A stretch of DNA of 35,594 nt from a bacterium (GTDB lineage Bacteria > Patescibacteriota > Microgenomatia > Levybacterales > UBA12049): positions 1 through 35,594 of the forward strand of contig JAKALS010000002.1 of the NCBI GenBank assembly GCA_021813145.1, in the 5' to 3' direction. Every line of letters begins with the position of its first letter. The first letter of the stretch is position 1. Shown here one piece after another: positions 23,088 through 31,494 of this stretch. A program made the translations under genes and the position numbers. The notes under the pieces were generated by a model that ran no database searches, was not told the DNA's origin, and saw only the letters and a program-made list of their open reading frames with translations.

Positions 23088-24349
23088 GATGCTTTTGCGC
23101 GAAGCTTTTTATGATATGTAATTGCAAATCTATGAGCCTCATCCCTTATTCTCATTACTAAATGGAGTTGTTTTGAGTCTTTGCGTAACTTTATTTCCTT
23201 AAAATCGGAAGTTATTATTATCTCTTCTCTTTTCGCCAATCCCACGAGAGGAATTTTCTTTTTTTCAAGAGACAATGCCATGAGGGCCGAAGAGATCTGA
23301 CCTTTTCCCCCGTCTACTATAATCAGCCCTGGGGTTTCCCATTCTTCGTGCCTCAGTCTCCTTCTTAGTGTTTCATTCATCATTGCAAAATCATTCGGTT
23401 TGTTATTATAAAAGCCCTTTATCTTAAACCTTCTGTATGAAGATGAATCTTTCTCGCCGTGTTTAAATACAACCATAGAAGCCGTAGCGTTTTTTCCCGA
23501 GGTGTTAGAAATATCGTAGCACTCTATTCTTTCCAGGGAGTTTACTCCTACGCCGTTCTTGTTAAGTTCTTCCCTGAGGCTTAGAAGCTCTTCCCTTCTT
23601 ATATCTTCTCTAAGATTCGGATTTATTTCATATTCTCCAGGATTATAAAATTTGCCGGTAATAAGCTCTATTGCTTGTATCTGTTTTTGGACCTTTTGTG
23701 CCTTTTCAAACTCCTGTGCTTTGCTGTATGCATCACGTTCTTTTTCAAGATCTTTTATTACTTTCTTTGTCTTTCCTTCCAAAAACTTTATTATATGGTT
23801 TATGGTTTTACCATAATCTATATCAGCGAATACCTCCGGACACGGGCAAAGGCCCAGATGATAATAGAGACAGGGTTTCTTAGGATGGTTGACTACGGAC
23901 TGAAATGGAAAAATCCTTCTTACTGTTTTTAGTACGAGCTTCATTGCACCCGCATTCGGAAATGGCCCGAAATAAACAGATCTTGGATCTTCGGTTCTTC
24001 TTGCAATCAGGACTTTAGGGTATTTGTCTTTTACCGTAATGCGTATAAGCGGATAAGCTTTTCCGTCGGTCAGCCTTATATTGTATTTCGGATTATATTT
24101 CTTGATAAGATTTGCTTCCAAAAGCAATGATTCAATTTCAGATTCGACTTTTATAGTTTTTACCGAATTAATCTGCGTGACAAGGGCTCTTGTCTTTTCT
24201 GCGAGGTCTCTTTTGTTAAGAAAATAAGAGGCCACCCTCTTTTTTAGGTTTATAGCTTTGCCGATATAAATTACCTCATTGCGGCTGTTGAGGAACAGAT
24301 ATACGCCTGGCCCTGTAGATAATGATTGATATAATGATTGCGACGACAA
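23078..24349 (-). CDS. uvrC: UvrC excinuclease subunit, short form without C-terminal HhH domain
   Basis: 423 residues from TTG at 24349; typical UvrC has about 600. The GIY-YIG nuclease domain is GVYLF...VIYIGKAINLKKR (15-38), continuing to IESLLLEANLIKKYNPKYN. Next come the Cys-rich stretch (PCLYYHLGLCPCPE), the UVR domain (KERDAYSKAQEFEKAQKVQK) and the RNase H-like 5' nuclease domain (ECYDISNTSGKNATASMV, LIIVDGGKGQ, RDEAHRFAITYH). The protein stops right after that His motif, so the usual (HhH)2 DNA-binding domain is missing. No start codon lies between the TTG and the GVY motif, so the N-terminus must overlap the end of the transglutaminase-like gene by 74 bases. It acts with UvrA (in this window) and UvrB (not seen) in nucleotide excision repair. 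Confidence 0.92.
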   Translation of the reverse strand: MSSQSLYQSLSTGPGVYLFLNSRNEVIYIGKAINLKKRVASYFLNKRDLAEKTRALVTQINSVKTIKVESEIESLLLEANLIKKYNPKYNIRLTDGKAYPLIRITVKDKYPKVLIARRTEDPRSVYFGPFPNAGAMKLVLKTVRRIFPFQSVVNHPKKPCLYYHLGLCPCPEVFADIDYGKTINHIIKFLEGKTKKVIKDLEKERDAYSKAQEFEKAQKVQKQIQAIELITGKFYNPGEYEINPNLREDIRREELLSLREELNKNGVGVNSLERIECYDISNTSGKNATASMVVFKHGEKDSSSYRRFKIKGFYNNKPNDFAMMNETLRRRLRHEEWETPGLIIVDGGKGQISSALMALSLEKKKIPLVGLAKREEIIITSDFKEIKLRKDSKQLHLVMRIRDEAHRFAITYHKKLRAKASYI

Positions 24350-26117
24350 TTAAGAAAGCACCTCCAAATACGATTACCCCCTTATAAAGAAAAACCGGCA
24401 GAATCTTTATTTCTTGGGAATACATTAAATTTCCAAGTGTAATTCTAATTGTGTCTGTACGATTTGTCAAAAACGATGTAGGCTCGAACCTTATCGGGAT
24501 AGAAGAATCCCCATACGGAGGTATTCCGTTGTAGTATATTGTCTGCGAACCCGGTTTTAGCTCATCCGAAAGAACCGAAAAACTACCTGCGGGTGCAAAA
24601 GTATTCCCGGTATTTTTTATATTAATGACAACATCTGCAGGAAATCCCGCAAAAACAGGGTTTTGTATTGTTATATCCGGCGCGACAGACATAACCGGAG
24701 TAAAATCTCCACCTACACTGACATTCACATCTTTAGATGTTTTATCCCCTGAAAGTTTATATCCTCCTGCCGGAACCGGATAAATGCTGCTCTCTCCTTT
24801 TACGACAAACGCAAAATGATCAAAGTCAAAGACGTTAAAATAATCTACTCCTCCCGTTGTATTTCCCCATGTAGGATCGACTTCTATCCACTCTTTTTTT
24901 GTGGAATCATAATACTCGGGCCAGGCATGAAGAATATCTTGAACAAGAGACAGAGGTCTTTGCTGTGTATTCTCGGTGTATGCATATCCGTCTATTTCTC
25001 TTGCCGGTATACCCGCAGCTCTTGAAAGAGCAATAAATAAATCCGTGAATTCGAGGCAAACTGCGGAATCGGGAGAATCTAAAACTCCGACAGCTCCGAG
25101 CCTTGGCTCATTTGAAGATACTCTTGAAAAATCATATGTAAGATGAGTCACGACATAGTTGTAAATTGCCTGGGGTGTTTTTAATTTATCTGCCAAGTTC
25201 TTGATCTGTTTGTTATTTACTTCCCAATACTGCTGCGGTTTTAAATAATCCTGAAACTGTGTCTGAGATATGGGACTTTGTTTAGGATTAAGAAATATTT
25301 TAGCTTTCCCTTTTACTTCAACATTCATCCTGCTCGAGGATGGAAGAGAATATTGTGCAAGCCAATTGCCGTCGGTATCGGTAGTTACGTTTGACGGCTT
25401 CGGGTTTATGGCGTCGATTTCAACATCCTGATAATTGGTGGAAGGTGGGAGAGCGATTTCGGTTTTTACAGGAAAAAGATTACTGTTTCCCAAATGATAG
25501 ATAAGATCAAAAGAGTATATCTGATACGAACCGAATGTTATTGAGATTCCGGATGTGCCAAGTTGGTTCTTTGTGAAAGTAAGAGTATTCCCTCTTACCG
25601 AATCGGGAGAATAAACGGCGGGTTTAATATAAGCAGGTTTTCCGAGAGAGTACGGATAGGTAACTGTAGCATTGAATGTCGTAAAATCGCTTTTCTGTGA
25701 TAATCCCGGAACGTTTATCTCCCAAACGTTATCTAAATCCTGAGCTACTTCATTTGTATCGAAAGAAATGTTAAGAGTATGCTTATTGCCTATTCCGACT
25801 ACTCGTTGATTAAAGGTAACTGTAATACTTGTTCCGTCCTGAGTTTCTTTTACTTCCGGGCTTAGGGATCCATACTCGTCGTAAGCTTTTAAATTTTTTA
25901 TATCTTTAAAACCCGACTGGATTTCGTATGATGGGGTGTAATATATACTCGAAAGATTTGTGACAACAACATTTAAGTTGACGTGCGTAGAAGCATCCTT
26001 TGCTATTGTATAGGTTACATTATAATCGGTTGAAAAATTGGAAGCTGCCAGGGCATTTGTTTTAATTTGAAAGAAAAAGAGGATAGAGAATAATAAAAAG
26101 ATTAAGAGTCTTTTCAC
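24276..26117 (-). CDS. Secreted, membrane-anchored transglutaminase-like protein
   Basis: 613 residues from GTG at 26117. A signal peptide (1-25 or so, ending NALAAS) is followed by a large beta-rich N-terminal region (about 30-280). The transglutaminase/cysteine-protease-like core (about 300-440) has the triad C354 (SAVCLEFTDLF), H397 (LHAWPEYY) and D414 (VDPTWGN). An Ig-like or CARDB-like domain (about 480-570) follows, then one membrane helix (about 578-602) and a short basic tail. It would face outward and cross-link or cut surface proteins or peptides. Its 3' end overlaps the start of uvrC by 74 bases, and it is 37 bases downstream of uvrA, so co-transcription is likely though the functions look unrelated. 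Confidence 0.88.
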   Translation of the reverse strand: MKRLLIFLLFSILFFFQIKTNALAASNFSTDYNVTYTIAKDASTHVNLNVVVTNLSSIYYTPSYEIQSGFKDIKNLKAYDEYGSLSPEVKETQDGTSITVTFNQRVVGIGNKHTLNISFDTNEVAQDLDNVWEINVPGLSQKSDFTTFNATVTYPYSLGKPAYIKPAVYSPDSVRGNTLTFTKNQLGTSGISITFGSYQIYSFDLIYHLGNSNLFPVKTEIALPPSTNYQDVEIDAINPKPSNVTTDTDGNWLAQYSLPSSSRMNVEVKGKAKIFLNPKQSPISQTQFQDYLKPQQYWEVNNKQIKNLADKLKTPQAIYNYVVTHLTYDFSRVSSNEPRLGAVGVLDSPDSAVCLEFTDLFIALSRAAGIPAREIDGYAYTENTQQRPLSLVQDILHAWPEYYDSTKKEWIEVDPTWGNTTGGVDYFNVFDFDHFAFVVKGESSIYPVPAGGYKLSGDKTSKDVNVSVGGDFTPVMSVAPDITIQNPVFAGFPADVVINIKNTGNTFAPAGSFSVLSDELKPGSQTIYYNGIPPYGDSSIPIRFEPTSFLTNRTDTIRITLGNLMYSQEIKILPVFLYKGVIVFGGAFLIVVAIIISIIIYRARRISVPQQPQ

Positions 26118-26124
26118 TTAAACC

Positions 26125-26130
26125 AGTATA
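26125..26130 (-). promoter_or_regulatory. -10 box of the transglutaminase-like gene
   Basis: TATACT on the minus strand ends 7 bases before the GTG at 26117. The -35 region is weak. It lies between uvrA and this gene, so the gene may have its own promoter. Confidence 0.45.
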
Positions 26131-26154
26131 CAATATCCGCTTTATTTAAAAAAG

Positions 26155-29037
26155 CTATTTCTCCAAAACTTTTTTCAGGAATTGTCCGGTATAAGAATTT
26201 TGTACTTTTATTATATCCGAAGGTCTTCCTGTTGCTATTATTTCCCCGCCTTTCGCTCCCCCTTCGGGGCCCAGATCTATTATATAGTCTGCATTTTTTA
26301 TTACATCGAGATTATGTTCTATTACAACGACCGTATTGCCCAGGTCAACCAGCTTCCTTAGTACCGCTAAAAGCTTTTCAAGATCGGCAAAATGAAGACC
26401 TGTTGTCGGCTCATCCAAAAGATAGAGAGAATTCGAACCCCTTTTAGACAATTCTGCTGCCAGTTTTACCCTTTGAGCTTCTCCCCCTGAAAGCGTCGGA
26501 GCCGGTTGTCCTAACTTTATGTAAGAAAGACCTACGTCATTAAGCGTCTGGAGTTTGTGGGAAAGGCCGGGAACAAAAGAAAAAAAAGTAAGTGCTTCCG
26601 AAACACTCATTCCCAGCACTTCGGCTATATTTTTATTATTAAACAATATCTCCAGAGCTTCGCTGTTATATTGAAGCCCGTTGCATACCTCGCATGTAAC
26701 GTATACATCGGGTAAAAACTGCATTTCTATCTTTATTTTTCCTTCCCCCTGACAAGCTTCGCATCTTCCGCCTTTTACGTTAAAAGAGAATCTTCCCGGA
26801 CCGTATCCTTTTATTTTTGCATCTTTAGTCTTAGCAAAAATTTCCCTTATATAATTAAACGCACCCGTGTATGTTGCGGGGTTACTCCTCGGCGTTCTTC
26901 CGATAGGAGATTGGTCTATGAGAAAAATATTTTTTATGTTCTCAAAGCCCTGTATATCTTTATATTTACCCGGTTTTTGCCGGTGGAAAGGATTATTTTT
27001 TTGCATCAATGCATGATAAAGAATATCATTTACGAGTGTGGATTTGCCGCTGCCCGAAACTCCCGTTACTACAACTAATTTATTAAGCGGAAAAGATGCC
27101 GTTACATTTTTGAGATTATGTTCCGAAGCTCCCGAAATAGTTAGAATCTTCCCGGTTGATTTATCGCTTTGGGGATTTAATATTTTTATCCTTCTTTTTC
27201 CCGAAAGATACTCGCCTGTTAAAGATTTAGGGTCTTTCTTTATTTCCTCTATAGTACCTTTGGAGATTACCTCTCCTCCTCTTTCTCCTGCTCCGGGTCC
27301 AAAATCCACAATATAATCCGACTCTTCCATTGTCTCTTCATCGTGTTCTACAACAAGAACAGTATTACCTAAATCCCTCAATTTTTTTAGCGTATCTATC
27401 AATTTTTTGTTATCCCTTTGGTGCAATCCTATTGAAGGTTCGTCCAGAACATACAAGACTCCGGTAAGTCCGCTTCCTATCTGTGATGCAAGTCTTATTC
27501 TCTGTGCTTCTCCTCCTGCCAAAGTCTGAGCGCCTCTTGAAAGAGTAAGATAGTCCAACCCTACATCTATCAAAAACATCAGTCTTTGTTTAATTTCTTT
27601 TAAAATCAACTTTCCTATTTCTTTTTCTCTTAGAGATGACTGTGTTTCGAGGCTTTTTATAAAATCGTATATTTCCGATATCGGCATATCCGATACTTCA
27701 ACTATTGATTTATCGTTTATTGTTATTGAAAGTGCTTCTTTCTTAAGCCTTGCCCCTTTACAATCATTACAGACTTCATATCTCATAAACTTTTCTATTT
27801 GTGCCTTCATAAAAACGGATTCAGTAGACTGATACTTTTCTTTTAAGTCATGAAGAATTCCTCTAAAGGGTTCCTGTATTGCGGTTTCTCTTCCCCACCG
27901 GTTCTCCCCTTCTACATAATATTCTTTATCACCGGTGCCATTTAAGATCAATTCTTTTTGAGAATCGGAAATCTGAGAAAGTCTTGTTGTAAGAGATATC
28001 CCATTTTCTTCGGCAAAAGTCCTGAATGTTCTTGTAAACCACGTATCATGGGAAAATGTAGTCGAATAAGGCAATATACCGCCTTCGTTGATTGTAAGAT
28101 TGTCGTTAAAAACAAGGTCTTTATCTACTGTTAGAATTGTTCCCAAACCGTTGCAGGTGGGACAAGCACCGTGGGGAGTATTGAATGAGAAGATTCTCGG
28201 TTCAATTTCGGGAAGAGATATTCCGTCAACAGGACAGGCAAATTTTTCCGAAAAAAGTTCATCATCCATTTTTTTCGGTTTTTCCGGAATTTCAAAACCC
28301 TGGTCTTTTATGATTGAAACGATAAGTTCACCATTTCCAAGCTTTAAACCCTGTTCGACATCGGTTGAAACCCTATTTCTGTCCGTGTTCTTATCAAGGA
28401 TTATTTGGTCTACTACGGCTTCTATCGTATGCCTGTTTGTTTTTATAAGTATAAATTCGTCGTCTGCCGAGAAGATCTGTCCGTCTACCCTTATTTTTTT
28501 ATAGCCTCTTTTCCGTAAGTCCGCGAATAATTCCGTATATTCCCCCCTTCTGTCTTTGACAATAGGGGAAAGTATCAAAGCCTTTACTTTTTGACTTCCT
28601 TCTTTTACCGGCAGTTCCAATATTGCATTCGTTATCTGTTCTTTGGACATATGCGATATTTCCCTTCCGCAAATAGGACAATGAGGATGACCTATACGTG
28701 CATATAAAAGCCTCATATAGTCGTAGATTTCCGTTACGGTGCCGACAGTCGAACGCGGATTATGCGAAGTTGACTTCTGGTCAATAGAAATAGCCGGAGA
28801 TAAACCCTCGATAAGGTCCACATCGGGTTTTTTCATTACCCCCAAAAACTGCCTTGCATAAGAAGAAAGGCTTTCTACATAACGCCTTTGACCTTCCGCA
28901 TATATTGTATCGAATGCCAGTGAAGACTTTCCGCTTCCCGATAAGCCAGTAAATACCACGAGTTTATTTTTAGGCAATTCAATGTCTATATTTTTAAGAT
29001 TATGTTCTCTTGCTCCTTTTATTGTGATTTTGTCCAT
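26155..29037 (-). CDS. uvrA: UvrA excinuclease ATPase subunit
   Basis: 960 residues, full length. The N-terminus [20 protein letters not shown] precedes Walker [10 protein letters not shown] (about 31-39). It has the UvrA insertion domains, the first signature [13 protein letters not shown] with [12 protein letters not shown], the second Walker [10 protein letters not shown], and the second signature [13 protein letters not shown] with [12 protein letters not shown]. The C-terminal zinc module CEACQGEG...CEVCNG is intact. The first zinc module reads CPVD...CPTC where CPxC...CPxC is usual, so one Cys ligand is an Asp. UvrA scans DNA for lesions and loads UvrB. It has a classical promoter and a leader of about 75 bases, unlike most genes here. 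Confidence 0.97.
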   Translation of the reverse strand: MDKITIKGAREHNLKNIDIELPKNKLVVFTGLSGSGKSSLAFDTIYAEGQRRYVESLSSYARQFLGVMKKPDVDLIEGLSPAISIDQKSTSHNPRSTVGTVTEIYDYMRLLYARIGHPHCPICGREISHMSKEQITNAILELPVKEGSQKVKALILSPIVKDRRGEYTELFADLRKRGYKKIRVDGQIFSADDEFILIKTNRHTIEAVVDQIILDKNTDRNRVSTDVEQGLKLGNGELIVSIIKDQGFEIPEKPKKMDDELFSEKFACPVDGISLPEIEPRIFSFNTPHGACPTCNGLGTILTVDKDLVFNDNLTINEGGILPYSTTFSHDTWFTRTFRTFAEENGISLTTRLSQISDSQKELILNGTGDKEYYVEGENRWGRETAIQEPFRGILHDLKEKYQSTESVFMKAQIEKFMRYEVCNDCKGARLKKEALSITINDKSIVEVSDMPISEIYDFIKSLETQSSLREKEIGKLILKEIKQRLMFLIDVGLDYLTLSRGAQTLAGGEAQRIRLASQIGSGLTGVLYVLDEPSIGLHQRDNKKLIDTLKKLRDLGNTVLVVEHDEETMEESDYIVDFGPGAGERGGEVISKGTIEEIKKDPKSLTGEYLSGKRRIKILNPQSDKSTGKILTISGASEHNLKNVTASFPLNKLVVVTGVSGSGKSTLVNDILYHALMQKNNPFHRQKPGKYKDIQGFENIKNIFLIDQSPIGRTPRSNPATYTGAFNYIREIFAKTKDAKIKGYGPGRFSFNVKGGRCEACQGEGKIKIEMQFLPDVYVTCEVCNGLQYNSEALEILFNNKNIAEVLGMSVSEALTFFSFVPGLSHKLQTLNDVGLSYIKLGQPAPTLSGGEAQRVKLAAELSKRGSNSLYLLDEPTTGLHFADLEKLLAVLRKLVDLGNTVVVIEHNLDVIKNADYIIDLGPEGGAKGGEIIATGRPSDIIKVQNSYTGQFLKKVLEK

Positions 29038-29119
29038 AATTTAGTAACTACCAGTTCATTAATAGTGGCAACTAATTTGTTCTTAGTTCTTAATTACCAG
29101 TTGCTAATTTTGACCATAC

Positions 29120-29148
29120 ATTATAGTTCAAATTTTCAAGTATGGCAA
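29120..29148 (-). promoter_or_regulatory. Promoter of uvrA
   Basis: TTGCCA (29148-29143), a 17-base spacer, then TATAAT (29125-29120) on the minus strand. The leader to the ATG at 29037 is about 75 bases and contains imperfect copies of AACTGGTARTTA and several AACTA and AGTT words. No LexA-type operator was recognised. Confidence 0.65.
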
Positions 29149-29165
29149 TCCTTAAAGACTGCTAT

Positions 29166-29195
29166 TTGACAAACTGATAATTGTTAAGTTAATAT
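29166..29195 (+). promoter_or_regulatory. Promoter of the GMP-reductase-like gene
   Basis: TTGACA at 29166-29171, an 18-base spacer, then TAATAT at 29190-29195. The leader is about 24 bases with no Shine-Dalgarno match. It is back-to-back with the uvrA promoter. Confidence 0.55.
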
Positions 29196-29225
29196 CTTTA
29201 GGGACATAACTTTTCCCCTTTTTAG

Positions 29226-30278
29226 ATGTCCAAAGTATTTTATAAAGCATTAGGAAAAAGAGAGACCTGGCCGGATTTATCGTGGGCCAACCCCGCAGCT
29301 CTTACCTACGACGATGTTCTACTTATTCCACAGAATTCGGCGGTAATATCAAGAGCATCCGTTGATACAAGCGTACAATTCGGCCCTTATAAGCTCGAGA
29401 AACCGATAATTGTCGCTCCTATGGATACTATTTCCGGAGAAAAAATGATAAGAAAGCTTGCGCAGTTAGGGGCAATAGGAATTCTTCCCCGCGGAGATTT
29501 GAAAGAAAGGGCCACAATGTGCGAAATATTTACGGAAGAAAATATACCTTGCGTATATGCTGTAGGACTTAAAAATGGAATGGAAGAAGCAACTCTTCTT
29601 AGAGAGAAAGGAGCGGAAATGATACTTGTGGATGTGGCTCACGGTGGTATGGAAAAGATGAAAATGTTGGCCCATGATATAAAAAAGAGGCTTGGGGTTC
29701 ATGTAATAGCGGGAAATATTGTTTCCTACGAGCAGGCAAAAGACTACAAGAAATACGAAATAGACTGGGCAAGAGTCGGGGTAGGACCCGGAGGGCTCTG
29801 CATAACGAGACTTGTTGCAGGAACCGGTTTTTCACAGCTTTCTGCGGTGTTTGAAACCACTTCGGCAGATATACCGGTTATTGCCGACGGTGGAATAAAA
29901 AGCCCGGGGCACTTTGCCAAGGCGATCGCTGCTGGAGCAAAAATGGTAATGATAGGTTCTTTATTTGCCGGAACAGACGAAACTCCGGGAAAAGTTGTAA
30001 AGGGATTTAAGGTTGCAAGAGGACAAGCTTCGGCAGAGTATATGAAAGATAACGGAGTCGAAACAGGAGAATTCAGAACAGCCGAAGGAGTTTCCATAGA
30101 AGTTCCTGCAAAAGGACCTGTGGAAAACGTAATAAACGACCTTATGGGCGGTCTACGAAGCGCAATGACTTATGCCGGAGCGCAAAGTTTAGAAGATTTT
30201 CAGAAGAGAGCCGAGTTTGCCCTCGTATCGGAATCGGGACGGGAAGAAAGCAAACCCTGGCTCAAAACCTCAAAGTAA
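29226..30278 (+). CDS. IMP dehydrogenase/GMP reductase family enzyme, GMP-reductase-like, no CBS domains
   Basis: 350 residues, one TIM-barrel domain. LTYDDVLLIP and APMDTISGEKM open it. The catalytic loop is VGVGPGGLCITRLVAGTG with C192 and T194 (usually C-T-T-R). There is no CBS insertion, the length of GMP reductases. Downstream, EFRTAEGVSIEVPAKGPVEN with E287 resembles GMP reductase (RASEGKTVEVP in the human enzyme) rather than IMP dehydrogenase, which has RVPYKG with a catalytic Arg. The stretch RLVAGTG next to the Cys is more IMP-dehydrogenase-like, so features are mixed. GMP reductase turns GMP into IMP with NADPH; IMP dehydrogenase makes XMP. I favour a GMP reductase or a related nucleotide oxidoreductase. 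No other purine gene is nearby. Confidence 0.8.
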   Translation: MSKVFYKALGKRETWPDLSWANPAALTYDDVLLIPQNSAVISRASVDTSVQFGPYKLEKPIIVAPMDTISGEKMIRKLAQLGAIGILPRGDLKERATMCEIFTEENIPCVYAVGLKNGMEEATLLREKGAEMILVDVAHGGMEKMKMLAHDIKKRLGVHVIAGNIVSYEQAKDYKKYEIDWARVGVGPGGLCITRLVAGTGFSQLSAVFETTSADIPVIADGGIKSPGHFAKAIAAGAKMVMIGSLFAGTDETPGKVVKGFKVARGQASAEYMKDNGVETGEFRTAEGVSIEVPAKGPVENVINDLMGGLRSAMTYAGAQSLEDFQKRAEFALVSESGREESKPWLKTSK

Positions 30279-30310
30279 AAATAGTCACATTAACCTCAAT
30301 TTTTAAGTGA

Positions 30311-30316
30311 TATAAT
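30311..30316 (+). promoter_or_regulatory. -10 box of the gene at 30325
   Basis: TATAAT ends 8 bases before the ATG. The -35 region is weak. Confidence 0.55.
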
Positions 30317-30324
30317 TCCCCATC

Positions 30325-30804
30325 ATGACTGAAAAGTTTGCGCCAACAGAAGTAAAAATTTCTACCTGGTCTTATAAACAATCTTTTAGCGATTATTTTA
30401 AGTTAAGAGAAAAAACTAGAGAACTACACACTGACCCGTTAAGAATAGTCGCTTTTGATGCGGAATCGGGGCTTGATTTACCGCGGGAATTAAAAAGATT
30501 CGTCCAAACAAAATTCGGCAATAACGAATTCGCAGCACATACGGCAGTATTCGAAGAAAACGATGTTTATATTATGGGTAATATTATTGCTATATCCAGA
30601 TTATACAGAAGAACAATTCATATCCGCTTTGATGAAGGAAAAGTGTTTTGTGGAATAAGAGGCGGAACAAATTCCCAGGACATGAAAGAAGTTCATAACC
30701 CCCAAATCTTCGAAAAAAGCTTTTCGTTGATGATAGTTACATTGCCAAGGAAGAGAAGCAATCATGTTGTCTATTCAGGTGAACCGGTGCCACTCATAAA
30801 GTGA
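30325..30804 (+). CDS. Hypothetical protein, soluble
   Basis: 159 residues, no signal or membrane segment, alternating strands and helices. Visible stretches include LRIVAFDAESGLDLPRELKR and NDVYIMGNIIAISRLYRRTI. I do not recognise the family. Its TGA overlaps the region where the next gene could start (GTG at 30801), so the two are likely co-transcribed and perhaps translationally coupled. Its TATAAT box lies 8 bases before the start. Confidence 0.65.
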   Translation: MTEKFAPTEVKISTWSYKQSFSDYFKLREKTRELHTDPLRIVAFDAESGLDLPRELKRFVQTKFGNNEFAAHTAVFEENDVYIMGNIIAISRLYRRTIHIRFDEGKVFCGIRGGTNSQDMKEVHNPQIFEKSFSLMIVTLPRKRSNHVVYSGEPVPLIK

Positions 30805-30815
30805 GTTATACTGCT

Positions 30816-31235
30816 ATGAAAAGTAATTTATGGAGTTGCCCAAAATGCAAAAGAGAATTTAGAAGTAAAAACCAGGTTCATTCCTGTGTTTTTTATCCTA
30901 TTGAAAATCATTTTAAAAACAAGCCTTATTCAAAAGAAATTTTTGAAAACTTAAAAAAAGAAATCGAAGTTAATATCGGACCTCTAAAGATAGACTCTCT
31001 CCCCTGCTGTATTCATCTTATAAGTAACTATACCTTCTCCGGAGTATGGGCACTTAAAGATAGGATTAGAATGGATTTTAGGACTACAAGAAAAATAAAA
31101 AGCAAAAGAATACTTAAAAACTATAATCTGTTCTCGAAATACTATATGAATTATACGGAAATAAAAACCAAAAAAGATATAGACAAAGAATTTCTCTCCT
31201 GGATTAAAGAGGCATACTTAGGAACAAATGAGTGA
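30816..31235 (+). CDS. DUF5655 protein with N-terminal zinc finger
   Basis: 139 residues from the ATG at 30816 (MKSNLWSCPKCKREF). A GTG at 30801 is an alternative that would overlap the previous stop by 4 bases. The start has a zinc-binding pattern WSCPKCKREFRSKNQVHSC (C-x2-C then H-x-C), followed by the DUF5655 domain (FKNKPYSKEIFENLKKEIE, YTFSGVWALKDRIRMDFRTT). The family is common in bacteria and its function is not established. It is the second gene of a two-gene unit, and its stop codon overlaps the 3' end of a minus-strand tRNA. Confidence 0.8.
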   Translation: MKSNLWSCPKCKREFRSKNQVHSCVFYPIENHFKNKPYSKEIFENLKKEIEVNIGPLKIDSLPCCIHLISNYTFSGVWALKDRIRMDFRTTRKIKSKRILKNYNLFSKYYMNYTEIKTKKDIDKEFLSWIKEAYLGTNE

Positions 31236-31304
31236 GCCGGGAGGGATTCGAACCCACGACCAAGAGCTTAAAAGGCTCCTGCTCTACCACTGAGCTACCG
31301 GCCC
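31233..31304 (-). tRNA. tRNA-Lys(UUU)
   Basis: A 72-base cloverleaf on the minus strand. The acceptor is GGGCCGG with CCGGCTC, the D-arm GCTC/GAGC with loop AGTGGTA, the anticodon arm GGAGC-CTTTTAA-GCTCT with anticodon TTT and the T-arm GTGGG-TTCGAAT-CCCTC (one T-T mismatch). The discriminator is A and CCA is not encoded. Its last three bases overlap the TGA of the DUF5655 gene on the other strand. Confidence 0.94.
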
Positions 31305-31306
31305 AA

Positions 31307-31334
31307 CTAGAAAGTAGAAACTAGAATCTAGAAG
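31307..31334. repeat. Four tandem 7-base repeats
   Basis: CTAGAAA, GTAGAAA, CTAGAAT and CTAGAAG follow one another without gaps between the tRNA-Lys 5' end and the next promoter. Similar AACTA/TAGAA words occur in other gaps of this window (8463-8482, 29040-29105). Confidence 0.7.
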
Positions 31335-31393
31335 CCAAAAAGATTATATCAAGCACGGCCTACCATTACAAGACATTCTTACTTTCCTCTTAC

Positions 31394-31421
31394 TTGACAA
31401 TTTTTTATAATTATTTATACA
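31394..31421 (+). promoter_or_regulatory. Promoter of the TM-helix gene
   Basis: TTGACA at 31394-31399 and TATACA at 31416-31421, with a 16-base spacer (an alternative TACACT at 31418 gives 18). The start would be near 31428, giving a leader of about 65 bases. Confidence 0.6.
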
Positions 31422-31429
31422 CTATGTAA

Positions 31430-31487
31430 ATAAAAGTCCCGTCAGCCAGCGTTAATGCGCCAGGTTGCGAGGACAGGAAGGGGGTGA
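31430..31487 (+). ncRNA. Structured 5' leader, candidate riboswitch
   Basis: The leader is G+C-rich in an AT-rich setting and contains CCAGCGTTAATGCGCCAGG followed by TTGCGAGGACAGGAAGGGGG, with short self-complementary parts (GCG...CGC around TTAATG). It ends in a strong Shine-Dalgarno stretch GGAAGGGGGTG about 8 bases before the ATG at 31495. Almost all other promoters in the window have no leader, so a leader of this length and density suggests regulation by folding. The downstream gene is a membrane channel-like protein, which fits ion-sensing classes. The style recalls the alkali-ion riboswitches (nhaA-I, DUF1646), but I cannot confirm a match to any family. Confidence 0.5.
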
Positions 31488-31494
31488 AAAACTG

